NCBI GenBank assembly: GCA_017992195.1
Contig: JAGOPC010000001.1
Coordinates: 1 to 64,000, forward strand
Length of the DNA: 64,000 nucleotides
Direction of reading: 5' to 3'
DNA from: Patescibacteria group bacterium
Lineage (GTDB): Bacteria; Patescibacteriota; Gracilibacteria; Absconditabacterales; Absconditicoccaceae
Of the stretch, positions 21,701 through 31,067 are shown one piece after another (within the stretch, counting starts at the first letter, position 1; each line of letters opens with the position of its first letter). Both the position numbers and the translations under genes were made by a program. Under the pieces are notes generated by a model, which did no database searches, was not told the DNA's origin, and saw only the letters and a program-made list of their open reading frames with translations.

Positions 21701-22043
21701 CCATTGTTTGGTCTATTGCTGCCTTGATGTCATTGACAGCGTCAACGTCCTTTTTATTAGTATAAAACTCTATCGTGATTGACGAAATATTGTAACTGCT
21801 CGATGAGGTAATTTTTTTTACAAGAGAGATTGTTTTGAGTTTTTTCTCCAGCTTATCGGTCACTTGCTCATCCACGGTCTTAGGATCCGCGCCAGGATAG
21901 ATGGTTAAAACGCTATAAAATGGCACATTAACTGATGGTGAAGCTTCTTTGGGTATCGTAAAAAGTGCTCGCACTCAATACAGGCCAAAAAAAACAGTAA
22001 ATACTAATATAATCAATCTATTGTCTTTCAAAAATTTTATCAT
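18771..22043 (-). CDS. RND family efflux transporter
   Basis: This proton-driven inner-membrane pump has 1090 residues, the usual AcrB/MMPL size. It begins with one helix followed by IPKEASPSVNVPFY and the YPGADPKTVDEQV segment of the porter domain. Helical bundles surround FSLILVLGIMVDNLIV and GVLGVGVNQAIIHVEDF, where the acidic residues of proton relay lie. About fourteen in-frame TGA codons are read as Gly. CGG and CGA occur in LER.GE.FGDWFY, where Trp is plausible. The substrate is unknown. Its adaptor gene lies 31 bases upstream in the same operon. No outer-membrane channel gene is nearby. Confidence 0.9.
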
Positions 22044-22074
22044 CAATTAATTTAAATTTTAAATATTGGATGAA

Positions 22075-23697
22075 TTATTTTGTTATCATGTCTCAGTGTT
22101 GTAATCCAGAAACAATACGGACCTTTCCATCATTTACATCTCCGAGTTGCACTGTCACATCTTGGGTTCCGGTTCCTGTTCTTTTTTTCACAAAATATCA
22201 TTCAAGTTTTGGCGTTACGTACGAGAGAGGAATTCGCACTTCATCATTGTTTGTTGGTTGCTCAAACACCACCTTCAGTTTTGTTCATTCTTTGAGAGTA
22301 GAAAATGAGTTATCGTAATATTCGTACATATAGTTTTGTGTGAGTGAATCCCTATATGGAAGCTCAAGTCTTATAGGTCAAGCTGAGATAAGATTTCCTT
22401 CGTTGTCATAGAGCGAAACATCGGTTCCAAGTTCGATATGGCGCGACGAAAATATCTGAACCTTAACACTTGCTGTGTCTGTAGGTGTTATCTGACAGAT
22501 CAGGGTGCCCGGCTGTACTTTGTTGCTAAGTTGCACATTAACCGATCTGACCATTCCATTAAACGGGGCTGTGATAACCTCTCCACGAAGGTTGTTTTGT
22601 AATATCGCGAGTGATTGTTCGTTGTTTAAAAGTTGTGCTTTCACTTGTTGTGATTGAAGGTTTCTTGTGTTTCAAAGCGAACGAATCTGATCGTCGATAG
22701 CTCTTGCGCTGAGTTCAACTGAATTAATCTGAGATTGGAGTTGGTTGATCTGAGTATCGTATGAGTTATCTGTTGTATTGTTACTTGAAAGAAGTGTATC
22801 AAAATTTGTTTTAGCTGTAAGTAGCCCATTCGCCGTATCCGTAAATGTCCTATAGAGGGCATCGAGTTGTGTCTTCGGTAGATATCTATCATCTGGCATA
22901 GAATCTATGATCACTTGAGCGGCAAGCGAAAAAAAGTCTGTTACTTCAGAGATGAATACCACAGCTGTTTCGTTGTTCATATTTACCAGTTGTTCATTGC
23001 GATCTTTTATGCTCGGAAATTTACTCTTTAGTGTCGACTTCCCTGTTTCGTTGAATGTTCCAAGATAAGCATCACTATAAAACACCTTACTAGGATTGGT
23101 GATACCAAATGTTTGATCAAAAAGATTGAGCGCGTTTCTAATGGTGTTTTGTAGTGTTTTTTTTGTATTAGTGATTTTCATATCTATATCTGATGAGTTC
23201 ACATTGTTTTGACTTTTTAGGTTCGCTAGGTTTTTTTCTAAGAGTTCACGTTGTTCGTTGTTAACTCTCTTCTGGTTTTGTAGTGAAGCAGCCTGAATAT
23301 CGAGGTTGTTTAATGTTGAAGATAAGCCATCTTGACCGAGCTGCATCTGCTGTTGTAAGTATGATTGCTGAATCAGTGAGTTTTCTTTTTGTAGATCATT
23401 CGATGGAGATATTGTCGCAACAACATCTCATTTTCTTACTGTTCTGCCGGGCTGACAAGCGAGTGATGAAATTGTTCAGGCGTTACTTGTTGTTAAAGAA
23501 GCAAGATTAAGCGCAACAACACTACCATACACCGTTGTTATGGTACCATCTTCTGAACCTATATAATAATCACTTAAGCCTGTTACTAAGCTTCCTGTAA
23601 AAATATTTTCACTTGGTGCTGATTTTCACACAAACCTACTTCCGATAACGACAGCGACAACTACTACAACCCCAACTCATATAAGTATCTTTTTCAT
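22075..23697 (-). CDS. HlyD-type efflux adaptor (membrane fusion protein)
   Basis: This 540-residue protein is the adaptor partner of the RND pump. It has an N-terminal membrane anchor (VGVVVVVAVVIG), a lipoyl half near residue 85 (GRTVRKGDVVATI), a long coiled-coil hairpin of about 250 residues rich in Gln, Asn and Leu, the second lipoyl half (GEVITAPFNGMVRSV) and a C-terminal barrel ending RIVSGLQHGDMITK. Nine in-frame TGA codons are read as Gly, including those in RKGDVV and QHGDMI where the family has Gly. The coiled-coil region is longer than in most adaptors. It is transcribed ahead of the pump gene. Confidence 0.88.
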
Positions 23698-23821
23698 GAT
23701 CTTTTTTATAAATGTCCATAAAATTATCTTACACCTCATTTAGACTCGATATATTACTTCATTCTCCCTATAAGTCAACCTATATTTTTGTGTTTTCAAG
23801 CGTCATTTCTATAATTACATT

Positions 23822-24670
23822 ATGAATAAAAAAGATATTTTTATAGATTATCCTTCAGATAAAAAGCGGGGTGACTTAGCGAATGCAATCATGCGAAGCG
23901 TCACTATTTTAGCTATTATCTTAATGATTGTCTCGTCAGTAAGGGAAATTGAAAAAACATTCTATCTTGCTATTTTAGCCATAGAACTCGTTATTTCTGT
24001 TATTTTTGTGATCGATTTCCTTATTCGCGCTCATATGTCCTGACGAAAAAGATCTTTTTTCGTAAATGTTTTCAATATTTTTGATCTTGCAGCCTGACTT
24101 CCGTTTATCCTCGCATTCTGACTTAAGTGATATCTTGCTCTCGACTATTTAAAAATTCTTAGACTTACGAGGATTTGTAGACTATTTAGGATCGGGAAGT
24201 ATTTTACATTTCTAAATAATCTTTGGAAAGCACTCGAGAAAAACGCTTATAAGTATAAGATTGCTTGAGTATTCTTTCTTTTAAGTTGGATTATTGCTTC
24301 ATTTCTTATGTATGTGGTAGAATGATCAACTAATATTTGATTCTCTAGTATACCAAACAGTATGCGGTGGGCGATAGTTACGATGTCTACCGTAGGATAT
24401 GGAGATGTATATCCAATTTCTTTTCTATGAAAATTTGTGTGAGGTGTAATCATGCTTTTGTGACCAATCTTTGTTGCGATAATCTCATCTATCTCGATTA
24501 TTACATTCCTCGATGTGATGAAATTTATTGGAAAAGAAAAAAATGATGCGGCTATTTGTGATAAGTGTAAAATATCGAATCATGACACTGACGCAAAATA
24601 TTGTCGTTTCTGTGGAGACAAACTTTTATCAACATCACCCTCTAATAGTTATATATTAGATAACTATTAA
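23822..24670 (+). CDS. Voltage-gated-type potassium channel with zinc-ribbon tail
   Basis: This 282-residue membrane protein has six predicted helices. The S4-like helix reads DYLKILRLTRICRLFRIGKYF, with its regularly spaced arginines encoded only by AGA and AGG. The pore has the potassium selectivity filter TMSTVGYGDVYP (about 185-196). The C-terminus carries a zinc-ribbon, CDKCKISNHDTDAKYCRFCG, which is unusual for small bacterial channels. Ten in-frame TGA codons are read as Gly, mostly inside or next to membrane helices. It probably sets membrane potential. Confidence 0.88.
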
Positions 24671-24787
24671 AAATTAATAATAACAATAAAGGAAAAACTT
24701 TCACAAATTGTCTAAACTCTTAAATCTGGTAGCTATAATCAAAATTTGATATTCTTAAAGGAATGAAAGATTGTGGAAATGTAAAAA

Positions 24788-25267
24788 CTATACATATTGG
24801 TCATACTCACTCTCAACATCTTCTCCACTATCTAACATCTTTTCATCGTCTGTATATTTCACCACAGGCTCGACTACCGCGAGAGCATTTTCGACACATT
24901 GCGCGATATCGATAGACTCATCTTTTTGATTTATCTCAAAATATTCGATCGACTCGTCAGGATTGTCTTTATGTTTTCTCTCCTCTTGAGGAATAATAAA
25001 AAGCGCCTCATAGAGAGGGTTTTCAATATGACGAACATAGGGTTTTCCCGACACATCAGAAACATCATTCACATTAGTTACGAGATTTTCTATCGTTAGC
25101 AAAACACTGTAACGATCTAGAGCTTTCACTATAATGGTTCCAGAAATCCCATCTTCGGTAAGCGTCTTTATTTCAGGAATAAATTTCTTTTCAAATGGAA
25201 TCATATCCTCTTTCCCGGGTTGTCTGAGGAGATCTGAAACCTTAATCTTTCGTCAGTAGTCTTTCAT
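24788..25267 (-). CDS. YceD/DUF177-like protein
   Basis: This 159-residue acidic protein resembles the YceD family (23S rRNA accumulation protein): an opening KIKVSDLLRQPG, a central segment around GISGTIIVKALDRYSVLLTIE, and a late DESIDIAQCVENALAVVEP where the family has an IDL...REELLL segment. It lacks the usual cysteine pairs, so the assignment is tentative. One TGA near the N-terminus is read as Gly, giving a start at 25267; the next ATG is at 25204. Confidence 0.5.
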
Positions 25268-25330
25268 TAGCGCAAACAAGAATAAATAATAGTAGTTTAC
25301 ATTTTTGGGTAGATCCCTATATATGATGAT

Positions 25331-26587
25331 ATGCATTTCCCAGAAAAAGACAAAATCTTTTCAGAGTTAAAAAAACTGCTTCCAGAACCCATGAAAATCG
25401 TGGTCGGTATTTCGGGCTGACCAGACAGTAGGCTTACTTTTGCGGTATTGGCTGATTATTATGAACAACAAGGATGGGATCATGAGCTACTTATTGTAGC
25501 ACACTACAATCACGGACAAAGAAAGGAATCAGACAATGAACTAAAACAGATCTTCAAATGGTATCCACATAATCACATTTACTACAACACAGACAAACCA
25601 AAAAGATCTCAAAATGAAACCATCTTGCGCCGCTTCAGGATGGACTTTTTCGCTGAGGTCTGTGAAAAGGAAAAGGCGATATATCTGGCAACAGGACACC
25701 ATCTTGATGATCGTATCGAAACATCGTTTATGAATCTTCTCCGCTGAACAAGCCTTAAGTGACTAAGTAATATGACCTTCTGTGATTATAAACAATGATG
25801 CTTTACGCTTCGCCCTCTTATTAGCCTACAAAAGTGGTATATTCAAGAGCTTTGTGACACAAACACTATTCCGTATTTTACAGACAAGTCTAACAAAAAC
25901 TCCTCTCTCACCATCAGAAATGCGCTGAGAAATGACATCTTTCCTCAAATGACAATGTTGTCGCCACAAAATAAGTGGTATGATAGTCGAGCACTTATCT
26001 ATTCACAGATCGAAAGAAAAGACCCCGATATGGCTAGTGATCACGTACGAATCATTCCGAAATCACCACACCTTAGACGATGATCCACCTTTTTTTACGA
26101 AATTAGGCTGTGATCCCCAAATCAAAGCAAAGAATACACAGAGACGGACCGGATATTTATCTTTCAAAAATTGGGTATATACAAGAATGTATCCCAAAAA
26201 ACGCTTGCAGAATGGGTCCGCTTTAGTAATACCAGTGCAGACGGCTACAAGTTTTTAGCAGGAGTATATTTCTTTATTGCTCATAGGAAGATTTATACAA
26301 TCAAAGCGCCGGAAAATTTCTGGGAAGAGTATAACCCATTGCTGGTACCCATCACCAAACAAACAGAAAAACTAACTTTTGATACCCAGAAACTATGAGT
26401 AAAATCAGGGCGGGAAGGAGGTTTTATTCGCTATGCAAAACCAGGAGACACCTTTAAGGGGAAGAGAGTAAAGAAGCGAATGCTCAACCAAAAGATCCCA
26501 CTATTTCGAAGAAATTACATCCCAGTCATAGAGAAAAAATGAAAAATCATAGATATTATAAATCTTGTAGAACATTATAAAACGTAG
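25331..26587 (+). CDS. tilS: tRNA(Ile)-lysidine synthase
   Basis: This enzyme of 418 residues attaches lysine to C34 of tRNA-Ile(CAU) so that it reads AUA. The PP-loop motif is VVGISGGPDSRLTF (about 26-39), followed by HYNHGQR, ATGHHLDD and NLLRGTSLKGLSNM. Eight in-frame TGA codons are read as Gly; the second Gly of SGGPDS and both Gly of LRGTSLKGL are encoded by TGA and are invariant in the family. Near the C-terminus, CGA AGA encodes W-R before NYIPVIEKKG, with the conserved Arg encoded by AGA. Confidence 0.94.
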
Positions 26588-26632
26588 ATCAAATCTCATA
26601 AATTCTAATTCTTAATTATTTGTTGTTTTCCC

Positions 26633-27088
26633 ATGTCGACGATCCAAATTATCGTAGCTATATATATAGCCTTTCTTACTCTCCTGATAGTCATTTCAAA
26701 CCTAATTACTCGCCACAAGAGGAGATTTGAGGTTATTTTCATCTACGACGTGGATTACATATTTTATGAGATGGCAAAGCACATTTCAGCGGCCAAAGAG
26801 ATTATCTACGACTACGAAAATACACTTCACTTGCTCTATCACGATAAGGAAAGAATGTTCACGAAGCCAGTTCTCTCTTATGAGCAACAGTTTCCTAAAA
26901 TTATGGAAAATGTGGATTATCTCGAAAAGCTCCTCCAAAAACCAGTTTTTGCCGACAATTTCAGAAAAAGGGTCTTCGCAACCCACGAAACCCTCGAGAG
27001 AATAAGCAAAATCCTCTCCGCAACCCATATTATGACTACTTTCTGGACATTGGGAATAGCTAAATTATGGACTCCCACTCATACATAG
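26633..27088 (+). CDS. Hypothetical membrane-anchored protein
   Basis: This 151-residue protein has one N-terminal membrane helix (IIVAIYIAFLTLLIVISNLI) and a helical cytoplasmic or surface domain rich in Tyr, His, Lys and Glu. No internal TGA. It sits between tilS and the pilT promoter and ends eight bases before that promoter. No family recognised; a role linked to the pilus genes downstream is only a positional guess. Confidence 0.65.
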   Translation: MSTIQIIVAIYIAFLTLLIVISNLITRHKRRFEVIFIYDVDYIFYEMAKHISAAKEIIYDYENTLHLLYHDKERMFTKPVLSYEQQFPKIMENVDYLEKLLQKPVFADNFRKRVFATHETLERISKILSATHIMTTFWTLGIAKLWTPTHT

Positions 27089-27095
27089 GTGATTT

Positions 27096-27124
27096 TTGAC
27101 AATTCCTACAGAGAAACATATAAT
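27096..27124 (+). promoter_or_regulatory. Consensus sigma70 promoter of the pilT operon
   Basis: TTGACA and TATAAT are both perfect and separated by 17 bases. The pilT start codon lies about 24 bases after the expected transcription start. Confidence 0.85.
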
Positions 27125-27154
27125 AAAGTATGTTTATTCTCTTAAAACAAAAGG

Positions 27155-28237
27155 ATGGTTAATTTCGAAAAAGAGGTCAATATCGAGGCAATTCTCTCGA
27201 AAATCTCTTCCAACGAAGCGGTTTCTGACATCCACATCTCGTCTGACGAGTATATTTCTTTCCGCGTCAACGGTGAAATTCAAAAGTATGAGAAAACCAG
27301 CAGACTCGCCGAAGAGTATGTTGAAATCATGCTCAAGCATCTCATGAAAGGAAACCAGAAAGCTTATGAGAAATTTGTCGGTGACAAAGAGGCTGACTTT
27401 TCGTACATTTCTATGGATGGGACTCCATACAGAGTCAATGCCTACTTTAAGCTCGGCAAGATCGGTATCGTCATGAGAAAAATCAATTCCGTTGCGAAAG
27501 AACTTAAAGACCTCATGTTTTCAGATGTTGCGGACACCATCAAACAAAAAATTCTTTCTAGAAAAACAGGACTTATCATCGTTACTGGTCCTACGGGTTC
27601 GGGAAAATCAACTTCTATCGTTTCTATGATCGAACACATTAACAACTCAAGATCTGAAAACATCATAACCATCGAAGACCCTATCGAATTCATCTTCAAA
27701 CCTCAGAAATCTATTATCTCACAAAGAGAAGTAGGACACGATACATGGTCGTTCATGAACGCGCTGAGGTCTACTATGCGTGAAGATCCAAACGTGGTCT
27801 TTGTTGGAGAAATCCGCGACAAGGAGACGGCAGAATCAGTCCTCTCTCTCGCTGAAACATGACATCTTGTTTTTTCGACACTTCACACCTCATCAGCATC
27901 ACTTACCGTTAACAGATTTATGTCTTTCTTTTCGCCAGAGATCCAAGACAGCGTAGCGGATCGTCTTTCTGATGCTCTTGCTGGGGTGCTCTCACAGTTC
28001 CTTGTGAAGAGCGCAGACGGTAAATCAAGGGTTGGAGTTTTCGAACTTATGATTAATACGCTCGCTACAAGAAATAACATCGCAAAGCGTGCGATCTCAC
28101 AGATCGACAATATTATCGAAACCAACACAAGCGGCGGTATGATCTCTATGAAGCAATACACCCAAAGGCTTGTTGAAAAAGGTATAGTGAATCCTGAGTC
28201 GGTCTCATTTATTCAAAATAAAGATATGCAAAAATAA
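27155..28237 (+). CDS. pilT: Type IV pilus retraction ATPase
   Basis: This secretion/twitching ATPase of 360 residues belongs to the PilT branch. It has an N-terminal PAS-like domain (VSDIHISSDEYISFRVNGEI), Walker A GPTGSGKST (about 147-155), the Asp box ITIEDPIEF, Walker B VVFVGEIRDKETAE and the His box AETGHLVFSTLHT. The single in-frame TGA gives the invariant Gly of AETGH. Hexamers would depolymerise pilin and power pilus retraction for attachment or DNA uptake. Its TAA overlaps the ATG of the next gene by one base, so the genes are translationally coupled. Confidence 0.94.
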
Positions 28238-28428
28238 TGGCAGAAGTCTATTCGACTAACCCATCTTCTCGTTCGACATTCTCTTCAAAGAAAATCAGAG
28301 AGATGAAAAAGAAAGCATTGCAATCATACAAAAAGATATCTACTATAAAACAAAGGTCTGACAAGGAAAAACAACTTGCAGCAGATAGCGCAGAACGCGA
28401 ACTCAACAACTTTATTCAAAAATCATAA
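28237..28428 (+). CDS. Small charged protein in the pilT operon
   Basis: This 63-residue protein is rich in Ser, Lys and Glu, with a helical, very charged C-terminal part (MKKKALQSYKKISTIKQR). It overlaps pilT by one base. No family recognised. The tight coupling suggests it works with PilT. Confidence 0.7.
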   Translation: MAEVYSTNPSSRSTFSSKKIREMKKKALQSYKKISTIKQRSDKEKQLAADSAERELNNFIQKS

Positions 28429-28434
28429 CACAAA

Positions 28435-28845
28435 ATGGCTAACGTCCAACTGATCCAGAAAAGCATTCCACAAGCTCTTTGGGATATTGCAGCGCAATAT
28501 ACTATTCCCGATCAGTTTGTTGAAAAGAAGCCGCAACTTGTTGCGATGCTTTTGCAGTCGAGGTCTATTGAGAAGCCAGAAGAGAAGCAAAGTTGGTTCA
28601 ATCTTCTTCCGCTCATGAACGACGAACAGATAGCAAAGCTCGAGGATATTCTTGTCAGAGAAAAACAGAAACTCGAAGAGATAGAAAAGAAATATGAGGA
28701 GAAGAAAGTTGAAATAAAGAAAAAATATCTCATGAAACGACAAGAGATGGGATATGTAAAAAAGGTAGAAGGTATCAAACAAGCAGAAGCAAAACAGGAT
28801 GCGCAAGAAGACAAAGAGGCTGAAGCTCTCCTTGATCAAATTTAA
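28435..28845 (+). CDS. Coiled-coil protein in the pilT operon
   Basis: This 136-residue protein has a globular N-terminal third (PQALWDIAAQYTIPDQFVE) and a long Lys/Glu coiled coil from about residue 60 to 120. It starts six bases after the preceding stop. Possibly an assembly or localisation partner of PilT; no family recognised. Confidence 0.72.
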   Translation: MANVQLIQKSIPQALWDIAAQYTIPDQFVEKKPQLVAMLLQSRSIEKPEEKQSWFNLLPLMNDEQIAKLEDILVREKQKLEEIEKKYEEKKVEIKKKYLMKRQEMGYVKKVEGIKQAEAKQDAQEDKEAEALLDQI

Positions 28846-28911
28846 TACGATCTTCATGCAATTCATATAAACTTATCCATGTAACGTTTATACATTTTCT
28901 CTTCTATCGGT

Positions 28912-29400
28912 ATGAGTACTCTACAAAAATCCAGCTTCCTGACTGCTAGGTCCAAGATCGTTGGATTTCTTTTTCTACTTGGCGGGGTGTTTTCCGTTGC
29001 TGTTACTCCGGCCTTCGGTCTCGATCTTCTTGAACAATCATTTCAGCAGTCAAAACAATACGACACCGTTGTTGATATCGGAAACAATAAGAATGCTGTC
29101 GGAAACGAAGTTATTCGCGGTGGTGTAACCGTCAGTGTCGGCGGCGGTCCTCTCATCACAAATCAGGACCCCCTCGTCGTCAGGATCATTAAGCGAATGC
29201 TAAGAATCATGGCTATTCTTGGTGTAAGTGTTGGCATTTACGTGGGCATTACGTATATTCTTGCTCAAGGCGATAGCGGAAAAGAAAAGGCCGCCATTGG
29301 CAACCTTGTAAAGATCGCCGTCGGTGTCATCATCGCTCTCTCTGCGATTGCCATCATCAATCTCGTACAGTCCATTACAAGATCTTCTATAAACTTATAA
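28912..29400 (+). CDS. Secreted two-helix protein, VirB2/TrbC pilin-like
   Basis: This 162-residue protein has a signal peptide (FLFLLGGVFSVAVTPAFG), a Gly/Val-rich middle and two membrane helices (MAILGVSVGIYVGITYIL and IAVGVIIALSAIAIINLV) around a short charged loop with GDSGKEKA. The layout resembles VirB2/TrbC pilins of type IV secretion systems, but no other secretion genes are here. It has no internal TGA, which suggests high expression. It is adjacent to a shorter protein of the same layout. Confidence 0.7.
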   Translation: MSTLQKSSFLTARSKIVGFLFLLGGVFSVAVTPAFGLDLLEQSFQQSKQYDTVVDIGNNKNAVGNEVIRGGVTVSVGGGPLITNQDPLVVRIIKRMLRIMAILGVSVGIYVGITYILAQGDSGKEKAAIGNLVKIAVGVIIALSAIAIINLVQSITRSSINL

Positions 29401-29404
29401 TATC

Positions 29405-29779
29405 ATGAAAAAATATATTACCCTTATTCGAGCTACCTTTATATCCTACGCGGCCGCAGCAGCCGTCGATTTGCATGTGTCTCTTCCTGATACTCAAGGA
29501 TATAAAGACATTCAGACGGCGACAAACTGACAATCCGAAATCGTCAGTAACCCAAATGATGTTATCTCGCTGATCAAAATCATCAATGAGTATTTGCGGA
29601 TCGCTGTTGGGGTGATCTGTATGGTGGTTTTAGTCCTTGCTGGTATCAAGCTCATTTCGGGTCGCGGCGACGAAGCTCTTATGAAAAAGGCAACTAATAC
29701 GATCATTGGCGCCATCATCGGTATTGTTATGGCTATCTTCTCGTATATTATCATGAGGTCGGTCCTCAATCTGTTCTAG
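29405..29779 (+). CDS. Second VirB2/TrbC-like small membrane protein
   Basis: This 124-residue protein starts four bases after its neighbour and has the same layout: a hydrophobic signal-like N-terminus, a short soluble part and two helices (AVGVICMVVLVLAGIKLI and IIGAIIGIVMAIFSYIIM) around GRGDEALMKKATN. One in-frame TGA (29528) is read as Gly and joins the signal region to the helices. It probably pairs with the upstream protein. Confidence 0.72.
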
Positions 29780-29866
29780 CTTTCGTGTTGCCCTTCTCTC
29801 TTTTCCCGCTCTTGTTTTAGTTCCTCCTTTGCATATAGTGGAGATTCATTTATCCTTTTACAGGTT

Positions 29867-30307
29867 ATGATGCTAAAGCATTCTCGTAAAAAACAAAACA
29901 ATCTTGTTCTTGTTATCATTCTTATCGCTATCGTTTTTATCGGCGGGCTTATCATTGTCGTAAGGAACAACAACAAGTCTGCTCCTGTAGCAAACGCCGC
30001 GGCTGTTGACGCTCTTGCGCAATGTATCACCGAAAAAGGTATGAAGATGTACGGTGCAAATCGATGTCCCCACTGTAAGGCACAAAAAGAGCTTTTTGGA
30101 ACGTCATTCGCAAAGATCGACTACATAGAGTGTACGACAGACCAGGTAAAGTGTAATATCGCTGGCATCTCAGGATATCCTACATGGACCTACCAGGGAC
30201 AAAAATATGAAGGCGAGCAATCGTTTGAAGATCTCGCAAAGATCACAGGATGCCCATATAATGGCGCAGCAAACGCCAGTTCAGTAGAGTCTGGCGCGAA
30301 TAAATAG
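29867..30307 (+). CDS. Membrane-anchored thioredoxin-like protein
   Basis: This 146-residue protein has an N-terminal anchor (LVLVIILIAIVFIGGLIIVV) and an extracytoplasmic thioredoxin-fold domain of the type often paired with VKOR. The active site reads N-[CGA]-CPHC; the family has WCPHC, so CGA (30062-30064) must be tryptophan. Further landmarks are QKELFG, YIECTTD, a second Cys pair around KCNIAGISGYPTW, and a final GC. It should form or exchange disulfides in surface proteins. No VKOR gene is in the window. A terminator follows. Confidence 0.88.
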   Translation: MMLKHSRKKQNNLVLVIILIAIVFIGGLIIVVRNNNKSAPVANAAAVDALAQCITEKGMKMYGANRCPHCKAQKELFGTSFAKIDYIECTTDQVKCNIAGISGYPTWTYQGQKYEGEQSFEDLAKITGCPYNGAANASSVESGANK

Positions 30308-30346
30308 GCACGCCAACCGCCAGCCATAATTTCTTTTAAAGACCAT

Positions 30347-30371
30347 GAAAACCGCCCTAAAAGCGGTTTTT
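30347..30371 (+). terminator. Terminator of the thioredoxin-like gene
   Basis: AAACCGC/GCGGTTT hairpin followed by T residues. Confidence 0.82.
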
Positions 30372-30433
30372 ACTATATCACATTTTCTAATTATTGTGCT
30401 AACGAACTGCTAGCGGATTCTGCACCTAGCTTA

Positions 30434-30461
30434 TTGCATATAGATAGCTTGCCAGTATACT
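30434..30461 (+). promoter_or_regulatory. Probable promoter of the structured RNA
   Basis: TTGCAT and TATACT separated by 16 bases, giving a start near 30468. Confidence 0.5.
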
Positions 30462-30467
30462 AAGAGT

Positions 30468-30728
30468 ACACAAAACAAAAAAGCGCATCTAAAAAATCAT
30501 ACAAAAAAAGCACAAAACAAAAATCCGATTCGATGAATGCATCGAACGACCATTAGCGCTCTTTACACAAAGAGACTAATACACAACTTAGGAGGTGGCG
30601 AAAGCATCCATAAGGACATATCATCTTGAGCTTACGGGTTCGATATTATATGTCCCTCGGGACGCGTGATGCAAACACCCACCTCCTCTATAGGAGGTCT
30701 GTAGTTATCACTACGACCTTTTTCTTTT
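30468..30728 (+). ncRNA. Candidate structured non-coding RNA of unknown class
   Basis: The stretch can form a series of strong helices: TTCGATG/CATCGAA near 30528-30545; ATTAG/CTAAT enclosing CTCTTT/AAAGAG (30552-30580); a 9-bp closing helix AGGAGGTGG (30590-30598) with CCACCTCCT (30679-30687); inside it GCATC/GATGC and GGACATAT/ATATGTCC; then a terminator AGGTC.GTAGT/ACTAC.GACCT with a T-run. Two alternative pairings exist: ACCTCC (30681-30686) can also pair with GGAGGT (30693-30698), and GTCC with the GGAC beside it. No frame lies downstream on this strand, so it looks like a free RNA. It does not match tmRNA, RNase P, 6S or SRP RNA signatures I know. Confidence 0.6.
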
Positions 30729-30731
30729 ATT

Positions 30732-30764
30732 AAAAAAACTCACCGATGCCGGGAGTCTTTTTTT
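30732..30764. terminator. Bidirectional terminator
   Basis: ACTC.CCG/CGG.GAGT hairpin flanked by A- and T-runs; it backs up the RNA terminator and ends the minus-strand DUF1294 transcript. Confidence 0.8.
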
Positions 30765-30796
30765 ATTATGTTAGATGAAAAGATTTATGGAACATT

Positions 30797-31066
30797 TTAT
30801 TGTGCGTAATATAAGATCAAGAAACATATTACAACTCGAGCTACTACGACTGCCCATAGCTTCCATGCGAAGGCGGCCTTCACCGTCTTATGTCTAAAGT
30901 ATTGTATCCCTACAACAGCCCCCAGCCGTCCGCCGAGCGCCGTCAAAATAAGAAGATTCTTTTCAGAAACCCTCCGCTTTTCTTTGACCGCTTTCCGCTT
31001 ATCAATTCCCCGCACAGCAAAAGTGACGATGTTGATAAGAAGAAGATAGAGTAAGAAATAGATCAT
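30797..31066 (-). CDS. DUF1294 family small membrane protein
   Basis: This 89-residue protein has two or three membrane helices and the DUF1294 signature GIDKRKA, RVSEKNLLILTALGG and YFRHKT. Three CGG codons fall exactly where this family has Trp or another aromatic: before GIDK, before RVSE (family WRIPE/WRISE) and in GG.LGA (family GGWPGA). The Arg of RHKT is encoded otherwise. The start ATG 31066 is one base after the pyrophosphatase stop codon, so the two genes are coupled. Function unknown. Confidence 0.85.
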   Translation of the reverse strand: MIYFLLYLLLINIVTFAVRGIDKRKAVKEKRRVSEKNLLILTALGGRLGAVVGIQYFRHKTVKAAFAWKLWAVVVARVVICFLILYYAQ

Positions 31067-31067
31067 A

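Larger units (their letters stand above)
30308..30796. other. Gene-free region holding an orphan structured RNA
   Basis: This 489-base stretch has no coding frame I can support. It contains, in order, the terminator of the thioredoxin-like gene, a promoter-like element, an A-rich stretch, a series of hairpins ending in a terminator, and a bidirectional terminator that also serves the minus-strand genes to the right. Confidence 0.6.

Noticed and set aside
30468-30728. The structured RNA as tmRNA, RNase P, 6S or SRP RNA
   Set aside because: It lacks the tmRNA tRNA-like ends, the RNase P P4 core, the SRP GGAA loop and the length of 6S; a GGTTCGA inside a loop is not enough.
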